Origin: Paraspadella gotoi
Lineage: Eukaryota > Chaetognatha
NCBI GenBank assembly: GCA_051294375.1
Contig: CM119269.1
Location: forward strand, 19,877,936-19,941,935
DNA: 64,000 nucleotides
Direction: 5' to 3'
Both the position numbers and the translations under genes were made by a program. How positions within the stretch are numbered: the first letter of the stretch is position 1; each line of letters begins with the position of its first letter. The notes under the pieces are model-generated. The model saw only the letters and a list, made by a program, of their open reading frames with translations, did not search any database and was not told where the DNA came from. This document shows positions 1 through 12,071 of this stretch, one piece after another.

Positions 1-254
1 ATAAAAGTCGTTGTTGCACAAAGAAATTATTTTTCTCTCTAAATCTTATCACACAACAAAAGAAAGAAATAACACAGTGTCTACAAACTTTTTTAAAAAT
101 TCACCCTCATTAGCGAAATTGTAATATAAGATTAAGTTTTTAAAATTTATTTTCTTTATGCTACTAAATCTAAATAAACAGATTTGATAAGTAGAGAAAC
201 GTACCTATTTTTAGCTACACGGAGAGCAATACCTAATAAGTTAGCTTGTTGCTT

Positions 255-287
<33 letters not shown>

Positions 288-1714
288 TCGTCGAACCCCG
301 CTTTTAATTTCAACTCGAACAAATTCTTCCTTTTTTTTGTTGTTAAATTAAAAACTTGAAATTCTAAACGACTCGAATCTCCCCCCCCCTCGTCATGAAC
401 TCCACTTTTGTTAGGCGAAAATAAATCGCAACTTAAAATTTTCAGATTTCGAACATAACTTACCTTTTGTTTCGCTTTGATTTATCCCAAATTTAATTCC
501 TACTAATTTATTTCTGATCTGCGAGTTGTTGGAAAAATTAACAATGAAAACAAAATGAAAAACACAAAGATCTTTGTATTCGTTGCACGATTTTTCGATT
601 TTGATTATATTTTTAAAAAAAATCGTGTGGCGATTCGATTTTTACCGAGTATACGTAGACATTTTTTTTAATTCTTCTTCACTTCGCCGACAGCGGTTGC
701 CGGTTTTTGTTTTTGTTTTGTTCTTTTTTGTTTTTTTTTAATATTCAAAGTACTTCACATTTCTAACAGGAATTTATGTATTAGGTTGTACTAGATAAAG
801 ATTATAAGAGATAAGAGAGAGATATATGAGTTTCCGCGCCATCGAAGTAAGGTCAAGAGAACGACGGCAATAGTCGATGCCAAAAGGTAAGTTTGAGTTA
901 AGACACAAAGAGCGAAAAAAAAAGAGGTGAGTTATTCGAAAGGAAAAGAGGGCGAGGATCGAAGGGAGAAAAACAGGTTTTAGGAGACGACGCTGATGAC
1001 GACGACGACGACGACGACGACGACGATGCAGATTGCGCCGAAGAGAATCGAGAAAAAAAATGATGACGAATCGACCCATTTTAGGTGGAGGAGGATGAGG
1101 AGGATGAAGAGGGAGTAAAAGAGGAGGAGGAAGAGGAGAGACAGGAGGAGGAGAAAAGAGAGAAATCTATGAAACATTAGGTTTTTTTTTATTCTAAATC
1201 GCTAAAGAAGACAGCGAGAATAATTGGGAAACAAAAAAACAAAACAAAAAAACAAAACAAAAAAACACAATGAGATAAAAACAAGTAGAAATATTATTAA
1301 GCGATGATAAGGGGAAATAATGAAGAAGTAAGCTAAGCCCTGTTGGAAAGAAGTCAAAAAAGAAAGTACAGTTCGATATTTAGATAGAAAGAGAGAGAAA
1401 AAAACTGAGAGAAAGAGATAGATAGAGAGAGAGAGGGAAAGAGAAAGAGAGGGTTAAATCGAGGGTGTAACTTTTAGGGATTTTATTATCAATGCAAAAA
1501 AGACTCATTTAAAATCTCAAATAACCAACAAAGTTACAAATTTTTTTTGCTTTATTCTTTTTGAATATTTCAGCACTTAAGGTTATCTTTTTATCTACTA
1601 TTTTATTTCTTGGTTTGTCTCCCCATTTCTTTATCTCCACAACCTCGAATTCCCAACGCAACAATAGAGTTTTCTCCCCACCTCATCTCAGCGTCATTCC
1701 ATTGAGAATGGTGA

Positions 1715-1747
<33 letters not shown>

Positions 1748-1962
1748 TTGTCTTCCCCGGGGGCGTGACATCAACGAAGATTCTTTTGGGGAGAGGAAGG
1801 TCGTCGGGTGGATCTTGGTCGGTGAAGATATTCGAACAATTGGGTGAGAGAGAGAAAGAGAGTTGGGGGGCCGAGGAAGTGTGATAAGGGAGAGAGAGTA
1901 AACGAGAGAGAGGAGAGGGAGAGAGGAGTAGAGAAGAAAGGGAGAGAGAGAGAGAGAGGGAG

Positions 1963-1994
<32 letters not shown>

Positions 1995-2240
1995 GGAGAG
2001 AGAGAGGGAGAGAGAGAGAGAGAGAGAAGAGAGAGAAGAGAGAGAAGAGAGAGAGAGAGGGAGGAGAGAGAGAAAAGAGAGGAAGAGAGAGAGAGAGAGA
2101 GAGAAAGAGAGGAGAGAGAGAGACAGGGAGAGAGAGAGAGAGGGGGAGAGAGGAGAGGGGAAAGAGAGAGAGAGAGAGAAGAGAGGAGAGAGAGAGAGAG
2201 AGACAGGGAGACGAGAGAGAGAGAGGAAGCCGTCGAGAGA

Positions 2241-2271
<31 letters not shown>

Positions 2272-3007
2272 GAGAGAGAGAGATAACGAAATTCGGATTT
2301 CATCGCTATTCGTCGGATTTGTTAAGGAGGCGAGGGTAAGGGGACTGAGGGTAAGGAGGCGAGGATAAGGGGAGTGAGAGGATGTAGATTTGAGAAGGCG
2401 TTTGAATGAGAGCGATAATTTGACTACTCGTTTCGTCGGTGAGAGAAAAAGAAGTCGGTTTCTCACTATTTTATTTAAAAAACTAATTAATTTATATTTT
2501 TTTTCATTTCTTACATTAGATCGCAAAAAAACTTTTCCGAGTTTGTTTTCGCACAAAAGTTCAAGTCCAGCTGTCCACTTGTAAAATTAACAATAGCAAG
2601 AAACTGTTATTATCAAAAAAAGACTTACCAGTAGAATTAAAGCATGCGTCAGAAAATCCGAAATTAACCGACCCGTTTAAGAGTTTGATTCATCACTGGA
2701 AATGCTAAACCGGTCCACTTGAATTTAGTAAAAGAAAGAGGAACCCAAAAGATTTTGGAATGACACCGCCCACGGCGAGTTCGATGTACGGAGAAGAAAG
2801 AGAGTCGTCGTAGATTTTATCAAATCCCTGCATCAGTCTGGTCTAAAACCAATGTCTATTTCCACTGTTTGCAGTTGTCAATATCAAACATTGTTTTCTT
2901 AACATGAGCCTACAAACATATTATCGCAGAATATAAAATTTTAAAAATGGTTACTACGTTAAAACTAAGTTTTTTTTTCGGGAAAGGTTTACAATAACAT
3001 ATAACAT
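1..3007. other. Gene-free stretch rich in simple repeats
   Basis: No exon with convincing splice borders and coding bias was found here. The stretch holds a TCG/CGT triplet tract near 254-293, a GAC tract near 995-1026, GA-rich DNA from about 1380 to 1460, a second GAC/ACG tract near 1716-1747 and a long purine tract at 1846-2285. Open frames across these tracts encode only Ser-Leu or Arg-Glu runs and are by-products of the dinucleotide repeats. Confidence 0.7.
1846..2285 (+). repeat. Imperfect (GA)n purine tract
   Basis: About 440 bases of almost pure purine on the plus strand, mostly GAGAGA interrupted by AGAAGA and GGGA. Such a strand-asymmetric mirror-like tract can in principle form H-DNA. 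Frames through it are low-complexity artefacts. Confidence 0.95.
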
Positions 3008-3155
3008 TGAAAGCTTGCAGGGACCTGCTATGTCATTATCTTGTAAGAGTGATGGAGGCCTTAAACCACCAAAGCCTGTCCAAAGTCAGGGGCAAGATAG
3101 CTTATTTATTAAATGAATGGATAATTTTTATATTGGTTGTACCAATTTCATATAT
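3008..3155 (+). repeat. Dispersed 330-bp family, solo partial copy
   Basis: The segment from GAAAGCTTGCAG to TTGTACCAATTTCATA matches the first half of the units tandemly repeated at 4537-6044, including the AGGCCTTAAACCACCAAAGCC and GATAGCTTATTTATTAAATG parts. It ends in the near-palindrome ATTGGTTGTACCAAT, which recurs inverted at about 3558-3585. It is a dispersed repeat, not a gene. Confidence 0.9.
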
Positions 3156-3557
3156 ATACATATATTTTTCGTTTCTTTTCTCCGAAATCTCTTTTCCCCA
3201 TTTTGTTTCAAAAAAATGTTTTGCCGAATTCTGTTGGTATCGAAAAACCCGAACTTCTCATCCCATTTCCGAGTCATTTAATTCATTAACTTTTTTTCTC
3301 TTTCGTCTTTTATCTTTTTCTCTTCATTTTTCTTTCTTTTTTTTTTCTTTCTGTTTCGTTTTTCTTTCTTTTCCTCGTCTCGACTCAGTGATTTTCAATG
3401 GAACGAAATTCGGTGACGAAACTCAAACCAAAATAATGAGAAGGACGATACGATGACGACGACGATGACGACGACGATGAGCGACGACGACCTCCAAAGC
3501 ACCAAAAGCGACCGCAGGAACGACGACTGAAAAAAAAAATTAAAGGGTTTTCGTAAT

Positions 3558-3585
3558 CATATGAAATTGGTACAACCAATATAAT
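3558..3585 (-). repeat. Inverted end-motif of the 330-bp family
   Basis: ATGAAATTGGTACAACCAAT is the reverse complement of the end of the copy at 3008-3155. The same inverted motif stands alone at about 12009-12030 and 24499-24520. The pair at about 3133-3155 and 3558-3585 brackets some 400 bp and could be the two ends of one insertion. Confidence 0.75.
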
Positions 3586-3718
3586 AATATATATGTACAC
3601 CATACTGACTTAATTATCTTATCCATTTTGTTGACTTTCTTCCTTTATTTTTTTCACGAGTAATTTCTTTTGTAAGCCTACTCATTTTCTCTGTCTCTGT
3701 CTCTCTCTCTCTCTTCTC

Positions 3719-3724
3719 TCTTTT

Positions 3725-3761
<37 letters not shown>

Positions 3762-3815
3762 TTTCTTTCTTCTTTCTTTCTTTCTTTCTCTCTCTCTCTC
3801 TCTTCTCTCTCTCTT
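3719..3815 (+). repeat. (CTTT)n / CT-rich microsatellite
   Basis: Runs of TTTC and CTCT with no complex sequence. A GTC/CAT triplet tract follows near 3898-3923. Frames through it are Lys-Glu-Arg artefacts. Confidence 0.95.
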
Positions 3816-4536
3816 TCTTGCCAAAAAAATCGATGCAAATTTTTGCCCTGATGAGATCAAAATTCGATATATCGACGAGGCTAAATAAAATCTAGAGCCG
3901 TCGTCGTCGTCATCGTCGTCGTGTTCGCATCGTATAGTATTTTCGTAGGGGTCCGTCGTCAACGCCATCTTTGTCCTCAAAATACCAATCACCAACTCCT
4001 ACTACTTCATTTTTTTTTTTCCGCCAAAAAGCTTCCTTAACCCTCTTACTGTTTCTGCAAGGACTTGGCTTCATTGGGAAAACCATTCGACTTAATTCTC
4101 GACGCGAAATAACCTAGAAGCGTTTCTACACGGGCCGGTTAACCAAGAATGTCATACTCAAAATTAGAAATTTATCGATAGTTTTCAGTATCTGTTTTTG
4201 GATTGAATTCTAAATTGGGAATGACAGTCGTAATTGACAGAAACTGTTGGTGCAACCAAAAAACTATAAAACCTGCTTTAGCCTCACGTCCGCGCGAGAA
4301 ATAAAAGCCGCGATTTAGGTATTGAAAAAGTTGAAACGATTGCAAAAAATTTTAAATCCGAAAACGTGGTAATTAGTAATCCAAAAGGATTGCGATGACT
4401 CTCTTTTCCCAGAGTGCCCCTTTTATTCGTTACACTTGGGCTACACTCTGTAAGTCACTTTTTGATCGTTCACTGATCAGTTCTCTGCTTATGTTTTAAA
4501 GTACTTATATCTTGAGTAATAGAGTTAGTTATTAAC

Positions 4537-6044
4537 ACTGGGCAGTGAATAAATAAGACTGCTGAGAGATTTCTTGATTGAAAAGCTTGCAGAAACCTGC
4601 CTATTTATTAATCTTGTAAAGTGTTGATGGAGGCCTTAAACCACCAAAGCCTGTCCAAAGTCAGGGACAAGATAGCTTATTTATTAAATGAATGGATAAT
4701 TTTATATTGAGTTGTTACCAAATTTTATCATAAAATCAGCTCCTTGTATTTTGATGCTAGTGCGGAGTACAATATAGTTATTCCTCCGATCTAATACTTA
4801 AGGGAGTGGTCTTTTCATACAATTGAAACATTCTTTTGAAATATTATACCACTTTCATTGATAGGGAAGCCAGTTCACTGGGAGTTGAATAAATAAGACT
4901 GTGAGAGAGTCTTGATTGAAAGCTTGCCAGAAACCTGCTATGTTATTATCTGTTAAGTGTGAATGGAGGCCTTAAACACCAAAAGCCTGTCCAAAGTCAG
5001 GGACAAGATATTGCTTATTTATTAAATGAATGGAATTTTATATGTTGGTATGTACCAATTTCATAAAATTCAGCTCCTTGTATTTTGATGTAGTGCGGAG
5101 TACAAATTATAGTATTCCCCGACTAATACTTAAGGAGTGGTCTTTTCATACAATTGAAACATTCTTTGAAATATTATTACCACTTCATTTGATAGGGAAG
5201 CCAGGTTCACCTGGGAGTGAATAAATAAGACTGGAGAGAGTCTTGATTGAAAGCTTGCAGAAACCTGCTATGTTATTTATCTTGTAAGTGTGATGGAGGC
5301 CTTAAACCACCAAAGCCCTGTCCAAAGTCAGGGACAAGATAGCTTATTTATTAAATGAATGGATAATTTTTATATTGGTTGTACCAATATTCATAAAATT
5401 CAGCTCCTTGTATTTTGATGCTAGTGCGGAGTACAATATAGTATTCCCCGATCTAATACTTAAGGGAGTGGTCTTTTCATACAATTGAAACATTCTTGAA
5501 ATATTATACCACTTCATTGATAGGGAAGCCAGGTTCACTGGGAGTGAATAAATAAGACTGTGAGAGAGTCTTGATTGAAAGCTTGCAGAAACCTGCTATG
5601 TTATTATCTTGTAAGTGTTATGGAGGCCTTAAACCACCAAAGCCTGTCCAAAGTCAGGGACAAAGATAGCTTATTTATTAAATGAATGGATAATTTTTTA
5701 TATTGGTTGTACCATTTCATAAAAATTCAGCTCCTTGTATTTGATGCTGTGCGGAGATACAATATAGTATTCCGATCTAATACTTAAGGAGTGGTCTTTT
5801 CAATACAATTGAACATTCTTTGAAATATTATACCACTTCATTTGATAGGGAAGCCAGGTTCACTGGGAGTGAATAAATAAGACTGTGAGAGAGTCTTGAT
5901 TGAAAGCTTGCAAAACCCTGCTATGTTATTATCTTGTAAGTGTGATGGAGGCCTTAAACCACCCAAACCTGTCCAAAGTCAGGACAATATAGCTTATTTA
6001 TTAAATGAATGGATAATTTTTATATTGGTTGTACCCAATTTCAT
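4537..6044 (+). repeat. Tandem array, about 4.5 units of ~330 bp
   Basis: Units begin near 4537, 4879, 5211, 5538 and 5865 with GGGAGTGAATAAATAAGACT and run through AAGCTTGCAGAAACCTGC, AGGCCTTAAACCACC, the near-palindrome ATTGGTTGTACCAAT and GATAGGGAAGCCAGGTTCAC; the fifth unit stops about half way. Units differ from each other almost only by single-base insertions or deletions, many in homopolymers, which looks like uncorrected long-read error more than evolutionary divergence. There is no coding content. Partial copies lie at 3008-3155 and, inverted, at about 14356-14515. Confidence 0.95.
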
Positions 6045-6502
6045 GAATATTGTAAATTGGTCACATAATCAGAAAGCCAATGCGGCCAAGAAAGAAAAAA
6101 AATTATGCATAAGCTACCTTTTTGTGTATATGATTATCATACATTGCTTTTACTGTCTCTGTTTACCTTACTTTTTATATCTTTATTACGTTAAAGTAAA
6201 ATAAAACCGTTATTCAAACATAAAAACTATTTTATTGCAAAATTCAACAATCAAACATACTTAAACTACAAAATATATACAAAATAAACTGAAAGAAAAG
6301 CATAATTAATACAATCGACTCGAAACCAAACAAATTTCTTTAAAATTTTCCACTCCGAAAAACAAACAGTTTAAATACGTTGGGTTCGATTGTCTCTCGT
6401 TCAATTTCTCTCTCCAACCTTCTTCCCAAGCCATAGCTCGGTCGGTCTCCTCCAAAATCACACGATCTTCACGTCGCTCTCCCCTTCATCAGCCCGTCCT
6501 CG

Positions 6503-8848
6503 TTAGACCTTGAGATTGTCGGGCTGCCCGTCGTCGGCTCCTTCGTTGACCGAGTCGTCGATCATGCGGAGTTCTTCCTCTTCCAATTCGAGGATCTTCG
6601 ACTTTAAATATCCTTCTTGGAGTTCAGGAAACGGCGACCCTTTCGGTTTCTCCTTCTCCTCTTCTTTTTCATCTTCCTCCTCCTTTTCCTCCTCCTCCTC
6701 CTCCTCATTTCCCTTCTCCACATCCTCTCCCTTTCCAATCATTTTCCTCCTCAGGACAAACACGGCGGCGACGAAGAGGAAGACGACGGATATGGCGCCG
6801 ATGGCGCCGGCGATGACGGCGTCGTCGTCGTTCTCCACGACTTCCCGTTCGCCGGTGAAGATGATCCTTTTGATGACGAAGTCGTTGTAGAGAATGTCGA
6901 CGGAGACGACCCCACGGGCGCGAACTAATACGACGACGGGGCTGCCTTCCCCACCGAGGACGCTGCTTTCCACGGCGCAGTGAATCTCGCTCGCCCTCAC
7001 GTCGACTAGTTGAGGGAGGGGCATCGGATTTCCCACGAGAACGAGCTCGTAGTTGACGAAGGTTCCTTCCGCGTATTTCCTGACCGAATCCACCTGAGGG
7101 ATTTTTATTCAGAACAAAAACGGTTGAGTGGTGAGATTCACCAAAGGTGAATGGTCATTAAGGCGTAATGAAAGTTACATACGAAAATTCTAAAAGTCAA
7201 TTATGAACAAAATACCATCAGTGAATATTAATTTGTAAAAAAAAATAATTTTATGTTTTTTAATTTTCGCAGTAGGCTATATTTATATATAGTACTAACC
7301 TTATAAAATCGAAAAATTTCAAAATAGGCTTTTCTTAATTTTGATTGCAGATTTGAATTCCTCATAAAAAGTTGATGAAAGAAAATATAAATCATTTTTA
7401 AAAATTCTTTCATTAAGTGGGTTAAAAATTAAAAAAACTATATTTAATATATAAAAAGTTAATTTTCAGCTGAAAATATAGCTTTTTCTAATTTTTGACC
7501 CACTTAATGCAGGAATTTTTCAAAAAGATTTATATTTCTTTTTATCAACTTTTTATGACGAATCCAAATCAGCAAAAATTTCTTAGAAAAAACTGTTTTG
7601 AAATTTTAACATTTATTAGTTTAGTACTAGTATAAATATGGCCTACTGCGTAAATTGTAAAATTTATTCTAAATTTTTTTATTACATAAATGTTCATAAG
7701 TATAATGTTGTTCGTTCCTCACTTTTAGAATTTTAATTAAAGTTAAATTTAGAAATTTTACTACGCCTTAATGGTCATCGTGAAAGGTCATCGTCGTGGG
7801 TTCGTCTTCTTCGACTTTTGAGAAATTACATTCGCGTAATAAATTAGAAATTGAAATTGAAATAGTCCAATATTTTCTCTTCAATTCAATTCCGCCCTTA
7901 AAATTCCTTTTCGACATTGCCGGCGATCGTAGTCTTCAAGTCGACTTTCCCCTTTCTCACCTTGACATCAAAGCCGACGTCCAACTTCCCCAAGACGCAC
8001 GACGGCCTCGTAAATTCATCGAAGGCGTCGCCAGCCAAGAAGCAGGAGATCGTCCGCCCGTGGAGATCCTCGTAAAAATCCTCCGATAGTATCGACGCCA
8101 CGAAGGAAGCGTTTCCGGGAATCTTGCCGGCAGCACCAAAAACGGCGTCGGAAACGCCCTCTTCCGACGTCAAGTTTCGCTTGACGTTATCGTAGGTTCC
8201 GACGACCCACTGTATCGAGGGTTCCCCCGCTGGGCCGGCGACGACGACTCCGCAGGACGGGCGCCAGCTGCTGTTGGTCGGAATGACGCCGGTAGGGACC
8301 TTGTCACAATGGAGGGAAGAGTCGACGACTCCGACCGGAAGTGTCGTCGTTTTCACGTTGAAGCATCGGTAGATGCCGGCGTCGATCAAGGAGGCGAAGC
8401 GGAGGCGGTAGCGGAACCCGGAGTCGGTGGAGTTGACGCGCCACTTTGAGAGGTCGGTCTCGGGCCGCGGGTCGGGGCCGGTGAAGAGGGTTACCCAGTA
8501 TCTGCGAGTGGGGAGGGGGGCGTGGAGTTGGAAGAGGTGGCAGGGAAGAGGACCAAAAATGAGAAGAAAAGGAGGAATAAAAAAAGTTAGGGTTATGTGA
8601 TAAGAAAAATATTTCTAAATTTTGCTTTAAAAAAAAAGCAAAATTAAAAGTTACTATTATAAAATTATATAGACTTACCCATTATCGAGCTTTTCAAACA
8701 TTGGTTTGTACAAGACACCGTCCATTGTTTGCGAGTCGCATTCGAAGTCGACGATAGAGCCGCTCAAGACGGTGTCAGCATCAACGTAACAGATTGAACA
8801 AACAAAAGACGCAACGATAATCGTCCAGAATATCTTGAGGAAAGCCAT
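6503..8848 (-). CDS. Ig-like single-pass membrane protein (3 exons, 433 aa)
   Basis: Exons on the minus strand are 8848-8679, 8501-7961 and 7093-6503. Junction phases are consistent (phase 2, then 0), with donors GTAAGT and GTGAGA and acceptors CGCAG and CCTCAG. The product starts with a hydrophobic signal peptide (about residues 1-24). A V-type Ig-like fold is suggested by Cys37, Trp77 and the strand-F motif DAGIYRC ending at Cys103. Further extracellular cysteines follow up to about residue 276, then a membrane helix at about 330-351 (AVIAGAIGAISVVFLFVAAV) with a basic stop-transfer RRK, and an 80-residue cytoplasmic tail with a long Glu/Lys run. A polyadenylation signal lies at 6231-6236 (minus strand). 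This is the architecture of a surface receptor or adhesion molecule; ligand and orthology are unknown. The start is the first ATG of the signal-peptide exon; a 5' UTR exon could exist upstream. Confidence 0.78.
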
Positions 8849-9410
8849 CTGGAAATGACATTACAAACGGAATGAATAATAGGAGCCATTTATAAAATTT
8901 GAAATTTAGGTCCGTAATTTATAGGTACTTCTTCCGTAAATAATATTTAAAGATATTAATATTTCATACAGTTTACTTAGTCCCGTTTGACGCATTGAGC
9001 ATGTAAGTTTTTAAAAGTCTTATGATGAAAGTCAAATAATCAGCGGTAAAAAAAAAGTTTTTCTCTTTATAGATAAATGCCTTTTAAAATATTTTACAGC
9101 AATGCGCCAATGTCCATAAAGCATAAACGGAAAACGCAAAAAAGTAGGGAAATGCTTTTGACCTTGTTTACAAATTACAGACAGTCGGTTTTAAGAATCG
9201 TAGGAAGTAACTTGCGTGTATTAAAAATACTTACCTTTTGGACAATGAGATACGAAACGATATATTGCGATGAGAAAACAAAATTTTTATTTTACGAGTT
9301 TGCCTTCAAAATAGAGGTGAGGATATGCGCGTCGAATGAAAAAGAAATTTTGAGATCGAAGCGAAAAATCGTCGATCAACAGAAAAAATGCGGCTTCTTG
9401 GACGCTGCAG

Positions 9411-9569
9411 CAATTTCGACGCCACGGGACGACGGTCTCTTCATTTTACTTTTGATGCCCGATGGACATTCGATGCGGCTGCATCGGCGAGGCCTGCGGC
9501 AGAGGGGACAGCAGCCGCTGCATTTTAGGGGGGTTAGAATGGATCGGCCGGGGCCGCTGCGAATGCTGA
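9411..9569 (+). other. Candidate orphan exon (159 nt), weak
   Basis: A GC-rich island between CTGCAG and a strong donor A|GTAAGT is open in one frame over its full length (…PDGHSMRLHRRGLRQRG…). A second frame inside it (9462-9569) encodes a 35-residue peptide with six cysteines and an RGD between two of them, but it has a stop just before the donor. The minus strand is also partly open. No neighbouring exon joins it, so it may be non-coding. Confidence 0.2.
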
Positions 9570-9616
9570 GTAAGTACTGGTCTATGGTGAGGATTCAGTT
9601 TCGTGGGGCGATAAAC

Positions 9617-9717
<101 letters not shown>

Positions 9718-9816
9718 TCGAATCTTTTTGGAGACAGCTGCACTACGATTATCACGCTGCTCGAAAGACCTGACCAAACAGTTCTGATTTCCCGCGTGTT
9801 GAAAACTCGGCTTTTC

Positions 9817-9819
<3 letters not shown>

Positions 9820-9902
<83 letters not shown>

Positions 9903-9906
9903 CTCT
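9820..9906 (+). repeat. (CT)n microsatellite
   Basis: CT repeat of about 80 bases, the reverse-complement partner of the (GA)n tract just upstream. Leu-Ser frames through it are artefacts. Confidence 0.98.
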
Positions 9907-10895
9907 CAAATCTGTCTTCCTCTTTCTCGTATTTCGCTGTTCCTCAATTGTAATTTCCTGATCTTGTCGAAGCCCTGACTGTTGTCTCCGTTTATCTTCT
10001 AAACTTGTCTTATTCAAGTGGATTTATGCTTCCTTATAGACTATTATACAGTAGGAACATGATAAATCTTTTCTCTTCATTCATAATAATTTTTTTGATG
10101 TTGATTGTACATCTTTTATAGCATACACTTTATTTTCTTTATATATAAACGCATGAGAGAATAAAGATGGACAGGTTTTTTTTTATTGGAGAAATCTACT
10201 ATCTTGGAAAAAAGTATATAACATAATTCATTTATTCAATAAAAAGTATACAAAATATGGGTAAAACATTCTTAATATTTTGTATGCCCTTTCTCGGCAT
10301 CCACTACTGCCTGTATTTGTCTGGGCATGCTTTCATAAATCAAATTGAAGTATGACATTGAAATGTTTTTCTACATCTTTAACATAATTCTTTTCAGACC
10401 CGATCTAAAAAGTATAATAGCACTTTTGAAACAAAAAAAAAAGTGCAATGCCTTTAGCATTGCCAAATTAAAAAAAAAAACTAACTCTATTTGAAATAAA
10501 AACAAATAACTAAATACTAAAAATGGAGAAAAACTAAATATGATTTTTTTTTGCCTGTAACTTCTAAACGATTTGACCTACAAAAAAATAGAAGGAAGCT
10601 ACTGAAAGAAAATTCAATATAGATCCGGAAACATTCTGATTTTTTTTAAAAATCAAACAAGTTTTCGAATAGATATCCTTTATTAAAAATTTTATATACT
10701 TTTTTCCTAGATAGTAGGGCCGAATTTATTGATATGGAGGTAGCGACAAGAGAGATGGAGAGAAAGAGAGAGAGAGAGTGAGACATTCAAGGAGACTCAA
10801 GGCGGAAACAAGAGGAAGAGGAAGAGGATGAGGAAAAACTAAAAGGAGAAAGTAAAATTATCAACGTTTTATCTAAAGGAGAAAGAACAACTTAG

Positions 10896-10899
<4 letters not shown>

Positions 10900-10963
<64 letters not shown>
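10900..10963 (+). repeat. (CT)n microsatellite
   Basis: Uninterrupted CT repeat immediately upstream of the GC-rich CACGTG-containing island. Confidence 0.97.
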
Positions 10964-10966
<3 letters not shown>

Positions 10967-11025
10967 CTATGGGGCCTTCGAAAAGACGAAGCCGCGCGAC
11001 AGGGTTGGCGTTGGAATCGGGACGA

Positions 11026-11402
11026 CACGTGATTTCTCGTGACGTCACGTGACCTCGCGTGCCTCGACAGCGAAGAGCGCGCGCGCGAGATTCGTCTTCC
11101 TCTTCTCCCGGATGCTGTTCCGTTGCGCGGTTTCCGTATGTAATTGGGCTTAACATACTAGAAGTGAATTTATTTCTCTTGTGTTTCCCCTGTATTTATG
11201 TCTCTCCTCTCTCTCCTCTCCTCTCTCTCTCTCCTCTCCTCTCTCTCTCTCTCTCTCTCTCCTCTCCTCTCTCTCTAAGATTCATTAAGTGTTGTTCCCT
11301 CCGTCTTTCAACGAGCGGGCACATAATGAAAGAAAAGACAGAAAATCACGTGACTCGTTATTAATCCTCATCCCTCTTCCCGGTTCTCTTCCGGTTCACG
11401 TG
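11026..11402. promoter_or_regulatory. Cluster of CACGTG E-boxes with an overlapping CRE
   Basis: Four CACGTG hexamers lie at 11026-11031, 11046-11051, 11347-11352 and 11397-11402. The second is the palindrome GTCACGTGAC, the consensus known for TFEB/MITF-type bHLH-Zip factors, and it overlaps a full CRE TGACGTCA at 11040-11047. The first pair lies in a GC-rich island (GCGCGCGCG near 11079) within an AT-rich landscape, which resembles a promoter. The nearest firm gene start on the plus strand is at 14880, so the target is unknown; an unseen 5' UTR exon is possible. Confidence 0.45.
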
Positions 11403-12025
11403 AACCCATAACAATCTCTCTCTTTCTTTCTCTCTTCTCTCTCTCTCTATATATATTTCTCCCTCGTTTAGCCAGCGTTTTTAACCATTCACAATTTAAA
11501 TCAAGTTTGAATTTAAACCAAAAGAATCGAATTTGTTTTTTCTTCGGCCAAATATGACAACGTTGGTAAATTTTCTTCGGGGTGGCGAATGGCGACCGAA
11601 ATCCTAGAAACAATATTCTTTTCTCCCATATCGATTTGCAAGCCGTTGTTATTAATCGGCACAAATATTATTCTTTCGTATTGATTTTTAATAAAAATGT
11701 TTATTCTACATATAAGTTGAGCTGTATTCATAAAGGTACATCAAATTGGTAGAAAGTATAGTTGAAAATAAGGAACTCTCAATATCAAAGGCAATACCAA
11801 TGCCAATGGACGCTCACATTTCGGTCATAAAGTAATTCGCTTGTAACTCGAAACTAATATTGCAATTTTTAAAAACACTACTTTACAATTATTATGCTGG
11901 AATGGTGGTCGGGGCGGCACGACGAACGATCGTTTTTAGGAAGAATAAAAAGATTTACCATAAATTATTCTCAAATTTTTACACGAGACAGTAATTGGTA
12001 AAACGATATGAAATTGGTACAACCA

Positions 12026-12026
<1 letters not shown>

Positions 12027-12068
<42 letters not shown>
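12027..12068. repeat. (TA)n microsatellite at a repeat end
   Basis: Alternating TA directly abuts an inverted copy of the end motif of the 330-bp family (ATGAAATTGGTACAACCAAT), suggesting the dispersed element inserts into or generates TA-rich DNA. Confidence 0.9.

Positions 12069-12071
<3 letters not shown>

Noticed and set aside
1683-2556. Long Ser-Leu and Arg-Glu open frames across GA/CT tracts (also near 9.6, 9.8, 10.9, 40.5 and 41.9 kb)
   Set aside because: They are dinucleotide repeats read in frame, with no splice borders or coding bias.
4537-6044. Direct repeats resembling a CRISPR array
   Set aside because: Units are 330 bp with no short repeat/unique spacer pattern, and the genome is animal.
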